Assembly: GCF_003574445.1 (NCBI RefSeq)
Contig: NZ_KZ984562.1
Location: forward strand, 21,013 to 85,012
From: Streptomyces sp. YIM 130001
GTDB taxonomy: Bacteria > Actinomycetota > Actinomycetes > Streptomycetales > Streptomycetaceae
DNA: 64,000 nucleotides
Direction of reading: 5' to 3'
The notes below the pieces were generated by a model that was not told the origin of the DNA, searched no databases, and saw only the letters and a program-made list of their open reading frames with translations. The position numbers and the translations under genes are program-made. Below, one piece after another: positions 25,699 through 33,704 of the stretch (positions are counted from its first letter, which is position 1; each line of letters opens with the position of its first letter).

Positions 25699-27231
25699 TC
25701 AGTGCGCGCTGTCGTTGTCGCCGTCGGTCCCTGAGCCGTCCGTGCGCGTGCCGTCGGTCGCGAGTCGGTTGCCGATGTCCCGCAGTCCGGCCAGATCGTG
25801 TACGTCGCCGGGAAGTGCGGCCACCTCGGCCACCGCGACCTCGGGGTGCAGCGCCGTGAAGCGATCGCGGGTGCGCTGCTCGCGGGCGAGCAGATGCATC
25901 CGTTCGGCGTGCAACTTCAGCAGTCCTGCGGTGAGTTGAGCTGCGGGATCCGGCGCCGACGCGTCCTGCGCCGCCCGGTCTTCGGGTGTGGTCGTGTCTT
26001 CGTCCTGTGCGGCTCTGTCTTCGTCCTGTGCGGCGCCGTTGTGTGCGGCGCTGTCGTCCGCTGCGGTGTCCGTGGAGGATCCGGCCGCCGCAGTGGGGTC
26101 GTGCTGAGAGTCCCGCTCCGCGGGGTCTGCCGCGCGGCCGGGAGATTCGGGAGTGGTACGTAGTGCGTCCTTCCCGCCCTCCTGATCCACAATGCGGGCC
26201 TCGTCAAGATTTTCCGCCGCCGCCAGCGCACGTTCGGCGGACAGCCGCGCGGCCCCGCTGCCGTGCACCCGGTTCAGTACGAGACCGGCCAGCGGCATCC
26301 GGTCCGCGGCGAGCCGTTCCACGAAGTACGCCGCCTCGCGCAGCGCGTCCCGCTCCGGCGCCGCCACCACGAGAAACGCCGTACCGGGCGCCTGCAGGAG
26401 GCGGTACGTGGCGTCCGCCCGCGTACGGAACCCGCCGAACATCGTGTCCATCGCGGCCACGAACGTCTGTACGTCGCGCAGGAACTGGCCCCCGAGCAGC
26501 TTGCCGAGGGTGCCGGTCATCATCGACATCCCGACGTTCAGGAACTTCATCCCGGCCCGTCCGCCGACCTTCGCCGGAGCCATCAGGACCCGGATGAACT
26601 TCCCGTCGAGGAACGAGCCGAGCCGGCTCGGCGCATCCAGGAAGTCGAGCGCGGAACGCGACGGCGGGGTGTCCACGACGATCAGGTCCCACTCGCCCTC
26701 CGCCCGCAACTGCCCCAGCTTCTCCATCGCCATGTACTCCTGCGTGCCCGCGAAGCCGGCCGACAGGGACTGGTAGAAGGGGTTCTCCAGGATGGCCCGG
26801 GCTCGCTCGGGGTCGGCGTGCGCCTCGACGATCTCGTCGAAGGTCCGCTTCATGTCGAGCATCATGGCGTGGAGTTCGCCGTGGCCGTCCTGCCGCTTCG
26901 TGCCCTTGCGGCGTCCCTCGGGCTCCGCGGCCTGCCGGCTCTCCGCTGTCTTCTGCGTCCTCGCGGTCTCCGCCGTCGCCTGCGGCTCGATCCCCTTGAC
27001 GCGTCGTGGCGTGTTGTCGAGCGAGTCGATGCCCATGGACTGGGCCAGGCGGCGGGCCGGGTCGATGGTGAGGACGACCACCCGGCGACCGCGTTCGGCG
27101 GCCCGCAGCCCGAGGGCCGCGGCGGTCGTCGTCTTGCCGACGCCGCCGGAGCCGCAGCAGACCACGATGCGGGTCTCGGGGTCGTCGAGCAGCGCGTCGA
27201 CGTCGAGCGCCGGGGCCGGATCGAGCGTCAT
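25699..27231 (-). CDS. ArsA/Get3-like ATPase with disordered insertion
   Basis: 510 residues of the ArsA-type P-loop ATPase group. The deviant Walker A CGSGGVGKTTTAAALG is at residues 26-41, the switch region is VVDTPPSRSALDFLD, and the A-loop is VLNRVHGSG. Two insertions disturb the fold: residues 83-118 (Ala/Lys/Arg-rich) and about 365-430 (Asp/Ala/Thr-rich repeats such as AAQDED). These are probably disordered loops. Starts 4 bp inside the upstream ArsA-like gene (ATGA), so the two products likely act together. Function in Streptomyces is not established; there is no arsenic gene nearby. Confidence 0.87.
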   Translation of the reverse strand: MTLDPAPALDVDALLDDPETRIVVCCGSGGVGKTTTAAALGLRAAERGRRVVVLTIDPARRLAQSMGIDSLDNTPRRVKGIEPQATAETARTQKTAESRQAAEPEGRRKGTKRQDGHGELHAMMLDMKRTFDEIVEAHADPERARAILENPFYQSLSAGFAGTQEYMAMEKLGQLRAEGEWDLIVVDTPPSRSALDFLDAPSRLGSFLDGKFIRVLMAPAKVGGRAGMKFLNVGMSMMTGTLGKLLGGQFLRDVQTFVAAMDTMFGGFRTRADATYRLLQAPGTAFLVVAAPERDALREAAYFVERLAADRMPLAGLVLNRVHGSGAARLSAERALAAAENLDEARIVDQEGGKDALRTTPESPGRAADPAERDSQHDPTAAAGSSTDTAADDSAAHNGAAQDEDRAAQDEDTTTPEDRAAQDASAPDPAAQLTAGLLKLHAERMHLLAREQRTRDRFTALHPEVAVAEVAALPGDVHDLAGLRDIGNRLATDGTRTDGSGTDGDNDSAH

Positions 27232-28196
27232 GACACTCCCTGCGTCCGCAGATCCGTCGCGAGCCGGTACAGGCCCGCCAGGTCGATCCCCTCGGGGAGA
27301 AGCTCCAACTCGGTCACGGGCAGGCCGAGTTCGGTCAGCTCGGCCCGCTGGCGGCGTTCCAGGGCGACCCGCTCCTCGTACTCGGACGCCTGCTCGAGCA
27401 GTGGGTCGACCAGCTGCTCGGCGAGGCCGCCGCGGCGGGCGCCGCCGAGGCCGGCCCGGGACAGCGCCTTGGCGATGTCGGTACGGCGGACGTCCGCGGG
27501 CACGGGGGAGGGGAGGACCGCCGGGCGGACCATGTTGACCAGGACGCGCCCCACCGGAAGGGCGGCGGCGCGCAGTTCGGCGATGCCGTCGACCGTCTCC
27601 TGGACCGGCATCTCCTCGAGCAGAGTCACCAAGTGCACAGCGGTTTCAGGGGACTTGAGGACCCGCATCACCGCCTGTGCCTGATTGTGTATCGGCCCGA
27701 TCTTGGCGAGGCCCGCCACCTCGTCGTTCACGTTGAGGAAGCGGGTGATGCGGCCCGTCGGCGGGGCGTCCATCACCACGTGGTCGTACACGAACCGGCC
27801 GCGCTTGTCCTTGCGGCGTACCGCCTCGCAGGCCTTGCCGGTCAGCAGGACGTCGCGGACGCCGGGCGCGACGGTGGTCGCGAAGTCGACCGCGCCGAGC
27901 TTCTTGAGTGCTCGTCCCGCGCTGCCGAGCCGGTAGAACATCTGGAGATAGTCGAGCAGCGCCAACTCGGCGTCGATGGCGAGCGCGAACACCTCGCCGC
28001 CGCCCGGCGCGACGGCGATCTTCCGCTCCTCGTAGGGCAGCGCCTCCGTCTCGAAAAGCTGCGCGATGCCCTGCCGGCCCTCCACCTCGACCAGGAGGGT
28101 GCGCTTGCCCTCGGTCGCGAGGGCCAGCGCGAGGGCCGCGGCGACCGTGGTCTTGCCGGTCCCGCCCTTACCACTGACGACCTGGAACCTGCTCAC
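27228..28196 (-). CDS. ArsA/Get3-like ATPase
   Basis: 322 residues. Deviant Walker A GKGGTGKTTVAAALAL at residues 9-24 with the intradimer signalling Lys, then LLVEVEGRQGIAQLF and VVMDAPPTGRITRFL (switch). This is the MinD/ArsA class that dimerises around ATP. It is the first gene of a two-gene operon, its stop overlapping the next start. Pairs like this are widespread in actinobacteria beside wblA, but with no agreed role. A heterodimer is my inference from the tight coupling. Confidence 0.88.
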   Translation of the reverse strand: MSRFQVVSGKGGTGKTTVAAALALALATEGKRTLLVEVEGRQGIAQLFETEALPYEERKIAVAPGGGEVFALAIDAELALLDYLQMFYRLGSAGRALKKLGAVDFATTVAPGVRDVLLTGKACEAVRRKDKRGRFVYDHVVMDAPPTGRITRFLNVNDEVAGLAKIGPIHNQAQAVMRVLKSPETAVHLVTLLEEMPVQETVDGIAELRAAALPVGRVLVNMVRPAVLPSPVPADVRRTDIAKALSRAGLGGARRGGLAEQLVDPLLEQASEYEERVALERRQRAELTELGLPVTELELLPEGIDLAGLYRLATDLRTQGVS

Positions 28197-28501
28197 ACCT
28201 TCGAGCCTAATTCCTCGCCGGGCGTGCCGGTGGCTCCGGGTGGGAACACCGGGGTGTTCGGGGCGTGAGGTCCGTTACGTGCGCTTCGGGGTTCGGTGGG
28301 GGGTGGGTGGGGGTGGGGGAGCGAGGCGCCCATACGTTCGTTGCTGTTCCGGTGCCGTGTGCCGTGTGCCGTGTGCCGTTCGCGTTCCCGAAGATTCCGG
28401 CGGCCGTACGGGAGGAGGCGTCCGTACCGGAGGGGCGTCCGTACGGGAGAAGGGGCGAGGGCGTTGTCCGGTGGGCGGCGCGAGGGCATTACAGTCGCCG
28501 T
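28197..28501. other. Spacer with GTGTGCC repeats
   Basis: The spacer between the divergent ArsA-like and DUF4177-like genes contains three to four copies of a GTGTGCC unit around 28353-28380 and repeated CCGTACGG-type palindromes near 28400-28445. I see no gene in it. Confidence 0.5.
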
Positions 28502-28660
28502 ATGACGAAGTGGGAATACGCGACCGTGCCGCTGCTCGTACACGCGACGAAGCAGATTCTGGACACCTGGGGCGAGGACGGCTGGGAGCTCGTCCAGGTC
28601 GTGCCGGGGCCCAACAACCCCGAGCAGCTGGTGGCCTACCTGAAGCGCGAGAAGCCGTGA
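28502..28660 (+). CDS. DUF4177-like small protein
   Basis: 52 residues, MTKWEYATVPLLVHATKQIL followed by GEDGWELVQVVPGPNNPEQL and a Lys-rich end. The WEY..GEDGWELV pattern matches the DUF4177 family of small beta-rich proteins with no known activity. It overlaps the RidA-family gene by 4 bp (GTGA), so both are probably translated from the same mRNA. Confidence 0.85.
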   Translation: MTKWEYATVPLLVHATKQILDTWGEDGWELVQVVPGPNNPEQLVAYLKREKP

Positions 28661-29148
28661 GCGGGGCGACCGGCACGACCGGCTCCGTGGAGTCGAAGCT
28701 CGCCGAACTCGGGCTGACGCTGCCCGAGGTCGTGCCACCGCTCGCCGCGTATCAGCCGGCCGTCACCACCGGCCCGTACGTGTACACCTCCGGCCAGCTG
28801 CCGATCGTGGACGGCACTCTGCGGGCCACCGGCAAGGTGGGTGCGGAGGTGACCGCCGACGAGGCGAAGGAACTCGCCGCGGTCTGCGCGCTGAACGCGC
28901 TCGCCGCGGTCAAGTCCGTCGCCGGTGACCTCGACCGGGTCGCCCGCATCGTCAAAGTCACCGGATTTGTCGCCTCCGCCACGGACTTCACCGGCCAGCC
29001 GGGCGTGCTGAACGGCGCGAGCGAGCTGCTCGGCGCGGTCTTCGGCGACCGTGGTGTGCACGCGCGCAGCGCGGTCGGCGTGGCGGTACTGCCGCTGGAC
29101 GCGCCGGTCGAGGTCGAGATCCAGGTGGAGTTGACCGAGCAGACCTGA
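28657..29148 (+). CDS. RidA-family protein
   Basis: 163 residues. The RidA/YjgF fold is shown by PPLAAYQPAVTTGPYVYTSG at residues 28-47, the trimer-interface GQLP and the tail RSAVGVAVLPLDAPVEVE. True RidA enzymes hydrolyse reactive enamine/imine intermediates of amino acid metabolism; the key Arg of the RidA subfamily appears in the C-terminal HARSAVGV. Start GTG 28657. Co-translated with the upstream 52-residue protein and followed by a good terminator. Confidence 0.88.
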   Translation: MSGATGTTGSVESKLAELGLTLPEVVPPLAAYQPAVTTGPYVYTSGQLPIVDGTLRATGKVGAEVTADEAKELAAVCALNALAAVKSVAGDLDRVARIVKVTGFVASATDFTGQPGVLNGASELLGAVFGDRGVHARSAVGVAVLPLDAPVEVEIQVELTEQT

Positions 29149-29201
29149 GCGCGCCCTTCGGCGCGCGGGCCCGTGCCTCTGGCGCCGGCCGGAGCTTGTG
29201 A

Positions 29202-29235
29202 CAGGACCCCGCAGGGTTTTCCCCGCGGGGTCCTG
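29202..29235 (+). terminator. Intrinsic terminator after RidA gene
   Basis: An 11-bp inverted repeat CAGGACCCCGC and GCGGGGTCCTG around a 12-base loop, 53 bp after the stop codon. Confidence 0.8.
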
Positions 29236-29349
29236 CTGCGTCGTGGTGACCTGGGCCCCGGCTGTCGGCGCCGACCGGGCCGTCGCGCGATTCGTACGTA
29301 CGGTCGGTGGCCTCTCGAACATCACGGCGCGAGCGGATAGCCTCCGGCC

Positions 29350-30216
29350 ATGTCCAATGGTCAGTGGTACCCGCCGGAGTGGCCCGAGCGCATCCGCGCG
29401 CTCGCCGCCGGGGAGATCACCGCCGTGACCCCGCGCCGGGCCGCGACCGTCATGCTCCTCAGGGACACCGCGGAGGGGCCGGCCGTGTACATGCTGCGCC
29501 GGCGGGCCTCGATGGCGTTCGCCGGTGGTGCGTACGCCTATCCCGGCGGTTCGGTGGACCCGCGGGACGACGACCGGCTGGTCGGCTGGGCCGGGCCGGG
29601 GCTCGATGTCTGGGCCGCTCGCCTGGGCGTGGCACCGGCCGAGGCACAGGCCGTCGTCTGCGCCGCCGTACGGGAGACGTACGAGGAAGCGGGCGTACTG
29701 CTCGCCGGGCCGAGCCCGGACACGGTCGTCGGTGACACCACCGGCGCGGACTGGGAACGCGACCGGGCGGCGCTGGTGGAGCGGGAGCTGTCGTTCGCCG
29801 AGTTCCTGGACCGGCGCGGGCTCTGTCTGCGTGCCGACCTGCTCGGGGCATGGGCGCGGTGGATCACGCCGGAGTTCGAGCCGAAACGGTTCGACACCTG
29901 GTTCTTCGTCGCCTCCCTGCCCGGCGGTCAACGCACCCGGAACGCCTCCACCGAGGCCGACCGCACCGTGTGGGCGCTCCCGTCGGCGGCGGCCGATGGC
30001 TATGACCGCGGCGACCTCCTGATGATGCCGCCGACCATCGCGACCCTGCGTCAGCTGCTGCCGTACGCGGACGTCGCCGGTGCGCTGGCGGCGTCCGCGG
30101 ACCGCGATCTGACGCCGGTACTCGCCCGGGCGCGCCTCACCGACGGGGAACTCGTCCTCAGCTGGCCGGGCCACGACGAGTTCACCAAGCACATCGGCCT
30201 CGGGGGCTCCGCGTGA
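29350..30216 (+). CDS. NUDIX hydrolase
   Basis: 288 residues. N-terminal MSNGQWYPPEWPERIRAL, then strands ending in AFAGGAYAYPGGSVDP and, after an insertion of about 30 residues, the Nudix helix AVRETYEEAGVLL with the catalytic glutamates RETYEE. The split Nudix box places it with the NUDT19/CoA-type eukaryote-like group, which cleave diphosphates linked to a moiety such as CoA. The substrate is not known. Start ATG 29350; no strong operon link to its neighbours. Confidence 0.87.
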   Translation: MSNGQWYPPEWPERIRALAAGEITAVTPRRAATVMLLRDTAEGPAVYMLRRRASMAFAGGAYAYPGGSVDPRDDDRLVGWAGPGLDVWAARLGVAPAEAQAVVCAAVRETYEEAGVLLAGPSPDTVVGDTTGADWERDRAALVERELSFAEFLDRRGLCLRADLLGAWARWITPEFEPKRFDTWFFVASLPGGQRTRNASTEADRTVWALPSAAADGYDRGDLLMMPPTIATLRQLLPYADVAGALAASADRDLTPVLARARLTDGELVLSWPGHDEFTKHIGLGGSA

Positions 30217-30277
30217 TCGACTGCTCCGTGGCCGTGTTTATGTCCGTGGCCGCCGCCGTGGCCATGTCCGTGTCCGT

Positions 30278-30337
30278 ATGAACGAGCGCAAGGGTTCCGT
30301 GGGTTTCCGTATGACAGACCGCAAGGGCTCCGTATGA
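30278..30337 (+). CDS. Possible 19-codon micro-ORF before MBL gene
   Basis: ATG at 30278 opens a 19-codon frame whose stop overlaps the MBL-hydrolase ATG (ATGA). Its peptide contains ERKGSV and later DRKGSV, because the sequence CGCAAGGG(T/C)TCCGT is duplicated. It may be a coupling leader peptide, or simply a duplicated ribosome-binding region; I cannot tell which. Confidence 0.3.
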   Translation: MNERKGSVGFRMTDRKGSV

Positions 30338-31164
30338 CCGACGCAGCCGCACTGCCGGGCCAGCCGAGGGGGACGGTCCTGTCGGGTCCGGCGACGGAAC
30401 GGGCGGTCAACGTCCTCGCCCCCAACCCCTCCGCCATGACCCTCGACGGCACCAACACCTGGATCGTGGCCGAACCCGACTCCGACCTGGCCGTCGTGAT
30501 CGACCCCGGGCCCCTCGACGACGCCCACCTGCGGCAGGTCGTCGACACCGCGGAACGTGCCGGGAAACGAGTCGCCCTCACCCTCCTCACGCACGGCCAC
30601 CCCGACCACGCCGAGGGCGCGGCCCGCTTCGCCGAACTGACGCGGACCGACGTCCGTGCCCTCGACCCGGCGCTCCGGCTCGGTGACGAGGGCCTCGCCG
30701 CGGGCGACGTGGTGGAACTCGGCGGTCTCGAACTCCGGGTCGTTCCCGCCCCCGGCCACACCGCGGACTCGCTGTGCTTCCATCTCCCCGCCGACCAGGC
30801 GCTGTTGACCGGTGACACGATTCTGGGGCGAGGTACGACGGTGGTGGCGCACCCCGACGGCAGGCTCGGGGACTACTTGGACACGCTGCGCCGGATCCGT
30901 TCCCTGACGGTGGACGACGGGGTGCACACGGTGCTGCCCGGGCACGGGCCGGTGCTCGACGACGCGCAGGGGGCCGTGGAGTTCTACCTCGCGCACCGGG
31001 CCGGCCGGCTCGCCCAGGTCGAGACGGCGGTCGAGGCCGGCTACCGGACACCCTCCGAGGTGGTCGCCCACGTATACGCCGACGTGGACCACTCCCTCTG
31101 GCCGGCCGCGGAACTCTCGGTACGAGCACAGCTCGAGTACCTCCGGGAGCACGGTCTGATCTGA
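30334..31164 (+). CDS. MBL-fold metallohydrolase (LACTB2-like)
   Basis: 276 residues. The two-metal motif THGHPDHAEG is at about residues 87-96, followed by APGHTADS, LLTGDTILG and LPGHGPVLDD, which complete the metallo-beta-lactamase-fold ligands. The C-terminal winged-helix-like part (TPSEVVAHVYADVDHSL) fits the LACTB2/glyoxalase-like group; LACTB2 itself is an endoribonuclease, while others are hydrolases of thioesters. ATG 30334 has AAGGG upstream. The stop codon lies at the edge of an unusual 19-bp-periodic repeat array. Confidence 0.88.
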   Translation: MTDAAALPGQPRGTVLSGPATERAVNVLAPNPSAMTLDGTNTWIVAEPDSDLAVVIDPGPLDDAHLRQVVDTAERAGKRVALTLLTHGHPDHAEGAARFAELTRTDVRALDPALRLGDEGLAAGDVVELGGLELRVVPAPGHTADSLCFHLPADQALLTGDTILGRGTTVVAHPDGRLGDYLDTLRRIRSLTVDDGVHTVLPGHGPVLDDAQGAVEFYLAHRAGRLAQVETAVEAGYRTPSEVVAHVYADVDHSLWPAAELSVRAQLEYLREHGLI

Positions 31165-31409
31165 GAGCGGCGCTCTGGTGCGTGAGCGGTGCTCTCGTTT
31201 GTGGGTGGTGCTCCGGGGTGAGAGCGGCGCTCTGGTGCGTGAGCGGTGCTCTCGTTTGTGGGTGGTGCTCCGGAGTGAGAGCGGCGCTCTCGTTCGTGAG
31301 CGCTCCTCTTCATCGTGAGCGGTGCTCTGCTATGGGAGCAGCGCTCTTCGGTGAGGGTGGTGCTCTTCGGCGAGAGCAGCGCTCTGCTTCGCGAGCGGCG
31401 CTCTCGTCC
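31163..31409. repeat. Array of 19-bp-periodic palindromic repeats
   Basis: About 13 units with a 19-bp period, each with a core like GAGCGGCGCTC or GAGCGGTGCTC that is close to a perfect palindrome. Units 1-3 (57 bp, from 31163) are repeated almost exactly from 31220, so part of the array was duplicated recently. It starts at the MBL gene stop and ends before the shared terminator of the convergent crp gene. Not CRISPR: there are no unique spacers. Confidence 0.85.
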
Positions 31410-31442
31410 GTACCGGCGGAAGAGGCCCGGCTCGGGAACGTG

Positions 31443-31472
31443 ACGAAGGCCCACCTCAGAGGCGGGCCTTCG
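31443..31472. terminator. Bidirectional terminator between MBL gene and crp
   Basis: ACGAAGGCCC and GGGCCTTCGT form a 10-bp stem with a 10-base loop, followed by GTCGT. It is placed between convergent genes. Confidence 0.8.
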
Positions 31473-31505
31473 TCGTGCCGGGCCGGGCCCGGGGTGGTGC
31501 GTGGA

Positions 31506-32180
31506 TCAGCGGGAGCGCTTGGCGAGGCGCTCCACGTCGAGCAGGATCACCGCACGGGCTTCGAGGCGGAGCCAGCCGCGGCCGGCGAAGTCGGCGAGAG
31601 CCTTGTTCACCGTCTCGCGGGAGGCGCCGACCAGCTGGGCCAGCTCTTCCTGCGTGAGGTCGTGGACGACGTGGATGCCCTCCTCCGACTGCACGCCGAA
31701 CCGGCGCGACAGGTCGAGCAGCGCGCGGGCCACACGGCCCGGCACATCGGAGAACACCAGGTCGGACATCTGGTCGTTGGTCTTGCGCAGCCGTCGGGCG
31801 ATGGCGCGCAGGAGGGCGGAGGCCACCTCGGGCCGGATGTTCAGCCACGGCTGGAGGTCGCCGTGGCCGAGGCCGAGGAGTTTCACCTCGGTCAGGGCGC
31901 TGGCGGTGGCCGTACGCGGGCCGGGGTCGAAGAGCGAGAGCTCACCGATCAGCTCGCCGGGGCCGAGGACGGCGAGCATGTTCTCGCGCCCGTCGGGCGA
32001 GGTGCGGTGCAGCTTCACCTTGCCCTCGGTGACCACGTAGAGGCGGTCACCGGGGTCGCCCTCATGGAAAAGTGCGTCTCCGCGCGCGAGCGTCACCTCA
32101 CTCATGGAGGTGCGCAGGTCCGCGGCCTGCTCGTCATCGAGCGCCGCGAAGAGCGGGGCGCGCCGCAGAACGTCGTCCAC
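31506..32180 (-). CDS. crp: Crp/Fnr-family global regulator
   Basis: 224 residues. Cyclic-nucleotide-binding domain with the phosphate-binding cassette GELIGELSLFDPGPRTATA at about residues 75-93, long C-helix, then winged HTH (LTQEELAQLVGASRETVNKA). It is nearly the known Streptomyces Crp, which controls germination, development and antibiotic production. Start ATG 32180. A Crp consensus site lies 67 bp upstream, in the spacer shared with nth, so autoregulation is probable. Confidence 0.93.
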   Translation of the reverse strand: MDDVLRRAPLFAALDDEQAADLRTSMSEVTLARGDALFHEGDPGDRLYVVTEGKVKLHRTSPDGRENMLAVLGPGELIGELSLFDPGPRTATASALTEVKLLGLGHGDLQPWLNIRPEVASALLRAIARRLRKTNDQMSDLVFSDVPGRVARALLDLSRRFGVQSEEGIHVVHDLTQEELAQLVGASRETVNKALADFAGRGWLRLEARAVILLDVERLAKRSR

Positions 32181-32246
32181 GAGTTCTCTCCTAGGTCGAC
32201 CTGCATCAAGGGAACGAGGTCCCCATGATGCCGGACGGTCAAAACA

Positions 32247-32260
32247 GTGTGATCAGTCAC
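32247..32260. promoter_or_regulatory. Crp binding site
   Basis: GTGTGATCAGTCAC matches the consensus GTG-N6-GNCAC reported for S. coelicolor Crp and contains the classical TGTGA/TCACA half-sites. Located between the divergent crp and nth genes. Confidence 0.7.
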
Positions 32261-32363
32261 AAGTTTGCCGTACGGAAGAGGGGTGTCGTACGCCAGGGGG
32301 CCCAATCGGGGCTGTTGTGCGGGCTCCGGGGCGGATGTCAGTGGCTGGCTCTACGCTGGCCGA

Positions 32364-33542
32364 GTGTCCAATACGCCGGTGAGAGCACAGGCCAAGGGGG
32401 CTGGGGCAGTGTCCGCACACCGCAATTCCGCTGTGGGCGAACAGCCTGCGGCGCCCGCAAAAGATCCCGCAAAAACCCTGTCCGGGGGCGAGGAACCGCC
32501 CACCGGCACGGCGCGGCGCGCCGCGGCCGAGAAGCGGCCCGCCCCGGCCAAGGCGACAGCGAAAAGGACCGCAGCGCAAAGGTCCGCAGCAGAGACGACG
32601 GCGGCGAAGAAGACGACGGCGGCGAAGAAGGCACAGGCACCAGCGAAGAAGACCGCAGCGAAGAAGGCCCCAGCCCAAAAGGCGGCGAAGACCACGAACA
32701 CGCCGCCCCCGGCACCGACCACCAAGTCCGCCGAAGCCGCCAAGGCCCTCACCCTCAAGCCTGTCCGCGTCCCGCCGGACGAGTCACGGACCGCCCTGGT
32801 CCGCCGCGCCCGCCGCATCAATCGCGAGCTCGCCGAGGTCTACCCGTACGCCCACCCGGAGCTCGACTTCGAGAATCCGTTCCAGCTCCTGGTGGCCACG
32901 GTGCTGTCGGCGCAGACCACGGACCTGAGGGTGAACCAGACGACGCCCGGCCTGTTCGCCGCGTACCCCACGCCGGAGGACCTGGCCGCGGCGAACCCGG
33001 AGGCGGTCGAGGAGCTGATCCGCCCGACCGGCTTCTTCCGGGCGAAGACCCGCTCGATCATGGGGCTCGCCGTGGCCCTGCGGGACCGGCACGGCGGCGA
33101 GGTCCCGGGCCGCCTCGACGACCTGGTCAAACTCCCGGGCGTGGGCCGCAAGACGGCGAACGTGGTGCTCGGCAACGCCTTCGGCGTCCCCGGAATCACC
33201 GTCGACACCCACTTCGGCCGCCTGGTCCGCCGCTGGAAATGGACCGACTCCGAAGACCCCGAAAAGGTCGAGGCCGTGGTCTGCGACCTCTTCCCGAAGA
33301 GCGACTGGACGATGCTCTCGCACCGGGTCGTCTTCCACGGCCGACGCATCTGCCACGCCCGCAAGCCCGCGTGCGGCGCCTGCCCGATCGCCCACCTCTG
33401 CCCGTCGTACGGCGAGGGCGAGACCGACCCGGACAAGGCGCAGAAGCTCCTGAAGTACGAGATGGGCGGCCTCCCGGGTCAGCGACTCAAGCCCCCGCCG
33501 GACTACCCGGGCAAGCCCGCCCCGCCGCTCGGCGCCTCGTAG
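32364..33542 (+). CDS. nth: Endonuclease III with Lys/Ala-rich N-terminal tail
   Basis: About 392 residues. The C-terminal 240 residues are a complete endonuclease III: helix-hairpin-helix LPGVGRKTANVVLG with the catalytic Lys, the catalytic Asp in ITVDTHFGRL, and the 4Fe-4S ligands in C-x6-C-x2-C-x5-C (CHARKPACGACPIAHLC). It removes oxidised pyrimidines and nicks the abasic site. The first 140 or so residues are low-complexity with AAKK/AKKTA repeats like a histone H1 tail, and probably bind DNA unspecifically. Start GTG 32364 is preferred, but GTGs at 32379 and 32409 are alternatives. Confidence 0.93.
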   Translation: MSNTPVRAQAKGAGAVSAHRNSAVGEQPAAPAKDPAKTLSGGEEPPTGTARRAAAEKRPAPAKATAKRTAAQRSAAETTAAKKTTAAKKAQAPAKKTAAKKAPAQKAAKTTNTPPPAPTTKSAEAAKALTLKPVRVPPDESRTALVRRARRINRELAEVYPYAHPELDFENPFQLLVATVLSAQTTDLRVNQTTPGLFAAYPTPEDLAAANPEAVEELIRPTGFFRAKTRSIMGLAVALRDRHGGEVPGRLDDLVKLPGVGRKTANVVLGNAFGVPGITVDTHFGRLVRRWKWTDSEDPEKVEAVVCDLFPKSDWTMLSHRVVFHGRRICHARKPACGACPIAHLCPSYGEGETDPDKAQKLLKYEMGGLPGQRLKPPPDYPGKPAPPLGAS

Positions 33543-33704
33543 CAGCGCGATGGGGTACGACGCCGCCGCTGGAACGAACCGGCGGGCGGCGAGCGTTGTC
33601 CTCCACAGCAACGGACCGAACGCCATCGGTACGCGGCACGACCACAGGGCTGTCCGTACGCACCCGGACCCACAGCCGCCGAGAACTACGGAGAACGGAG
33701 GGGG

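Noticed and set aside
26263..27684. Long plus-strand open frame opposite the ArsA-like genes.
   Set aside because: Arg/His/Pro-rich antisense translation with no family features, lying against two strong P-loop ATPases.
31163..31409. CRISPR-like array.
   Set aside because: Units are contiguous with a 19-bp period and have no unique spacers; no cas genes are present.
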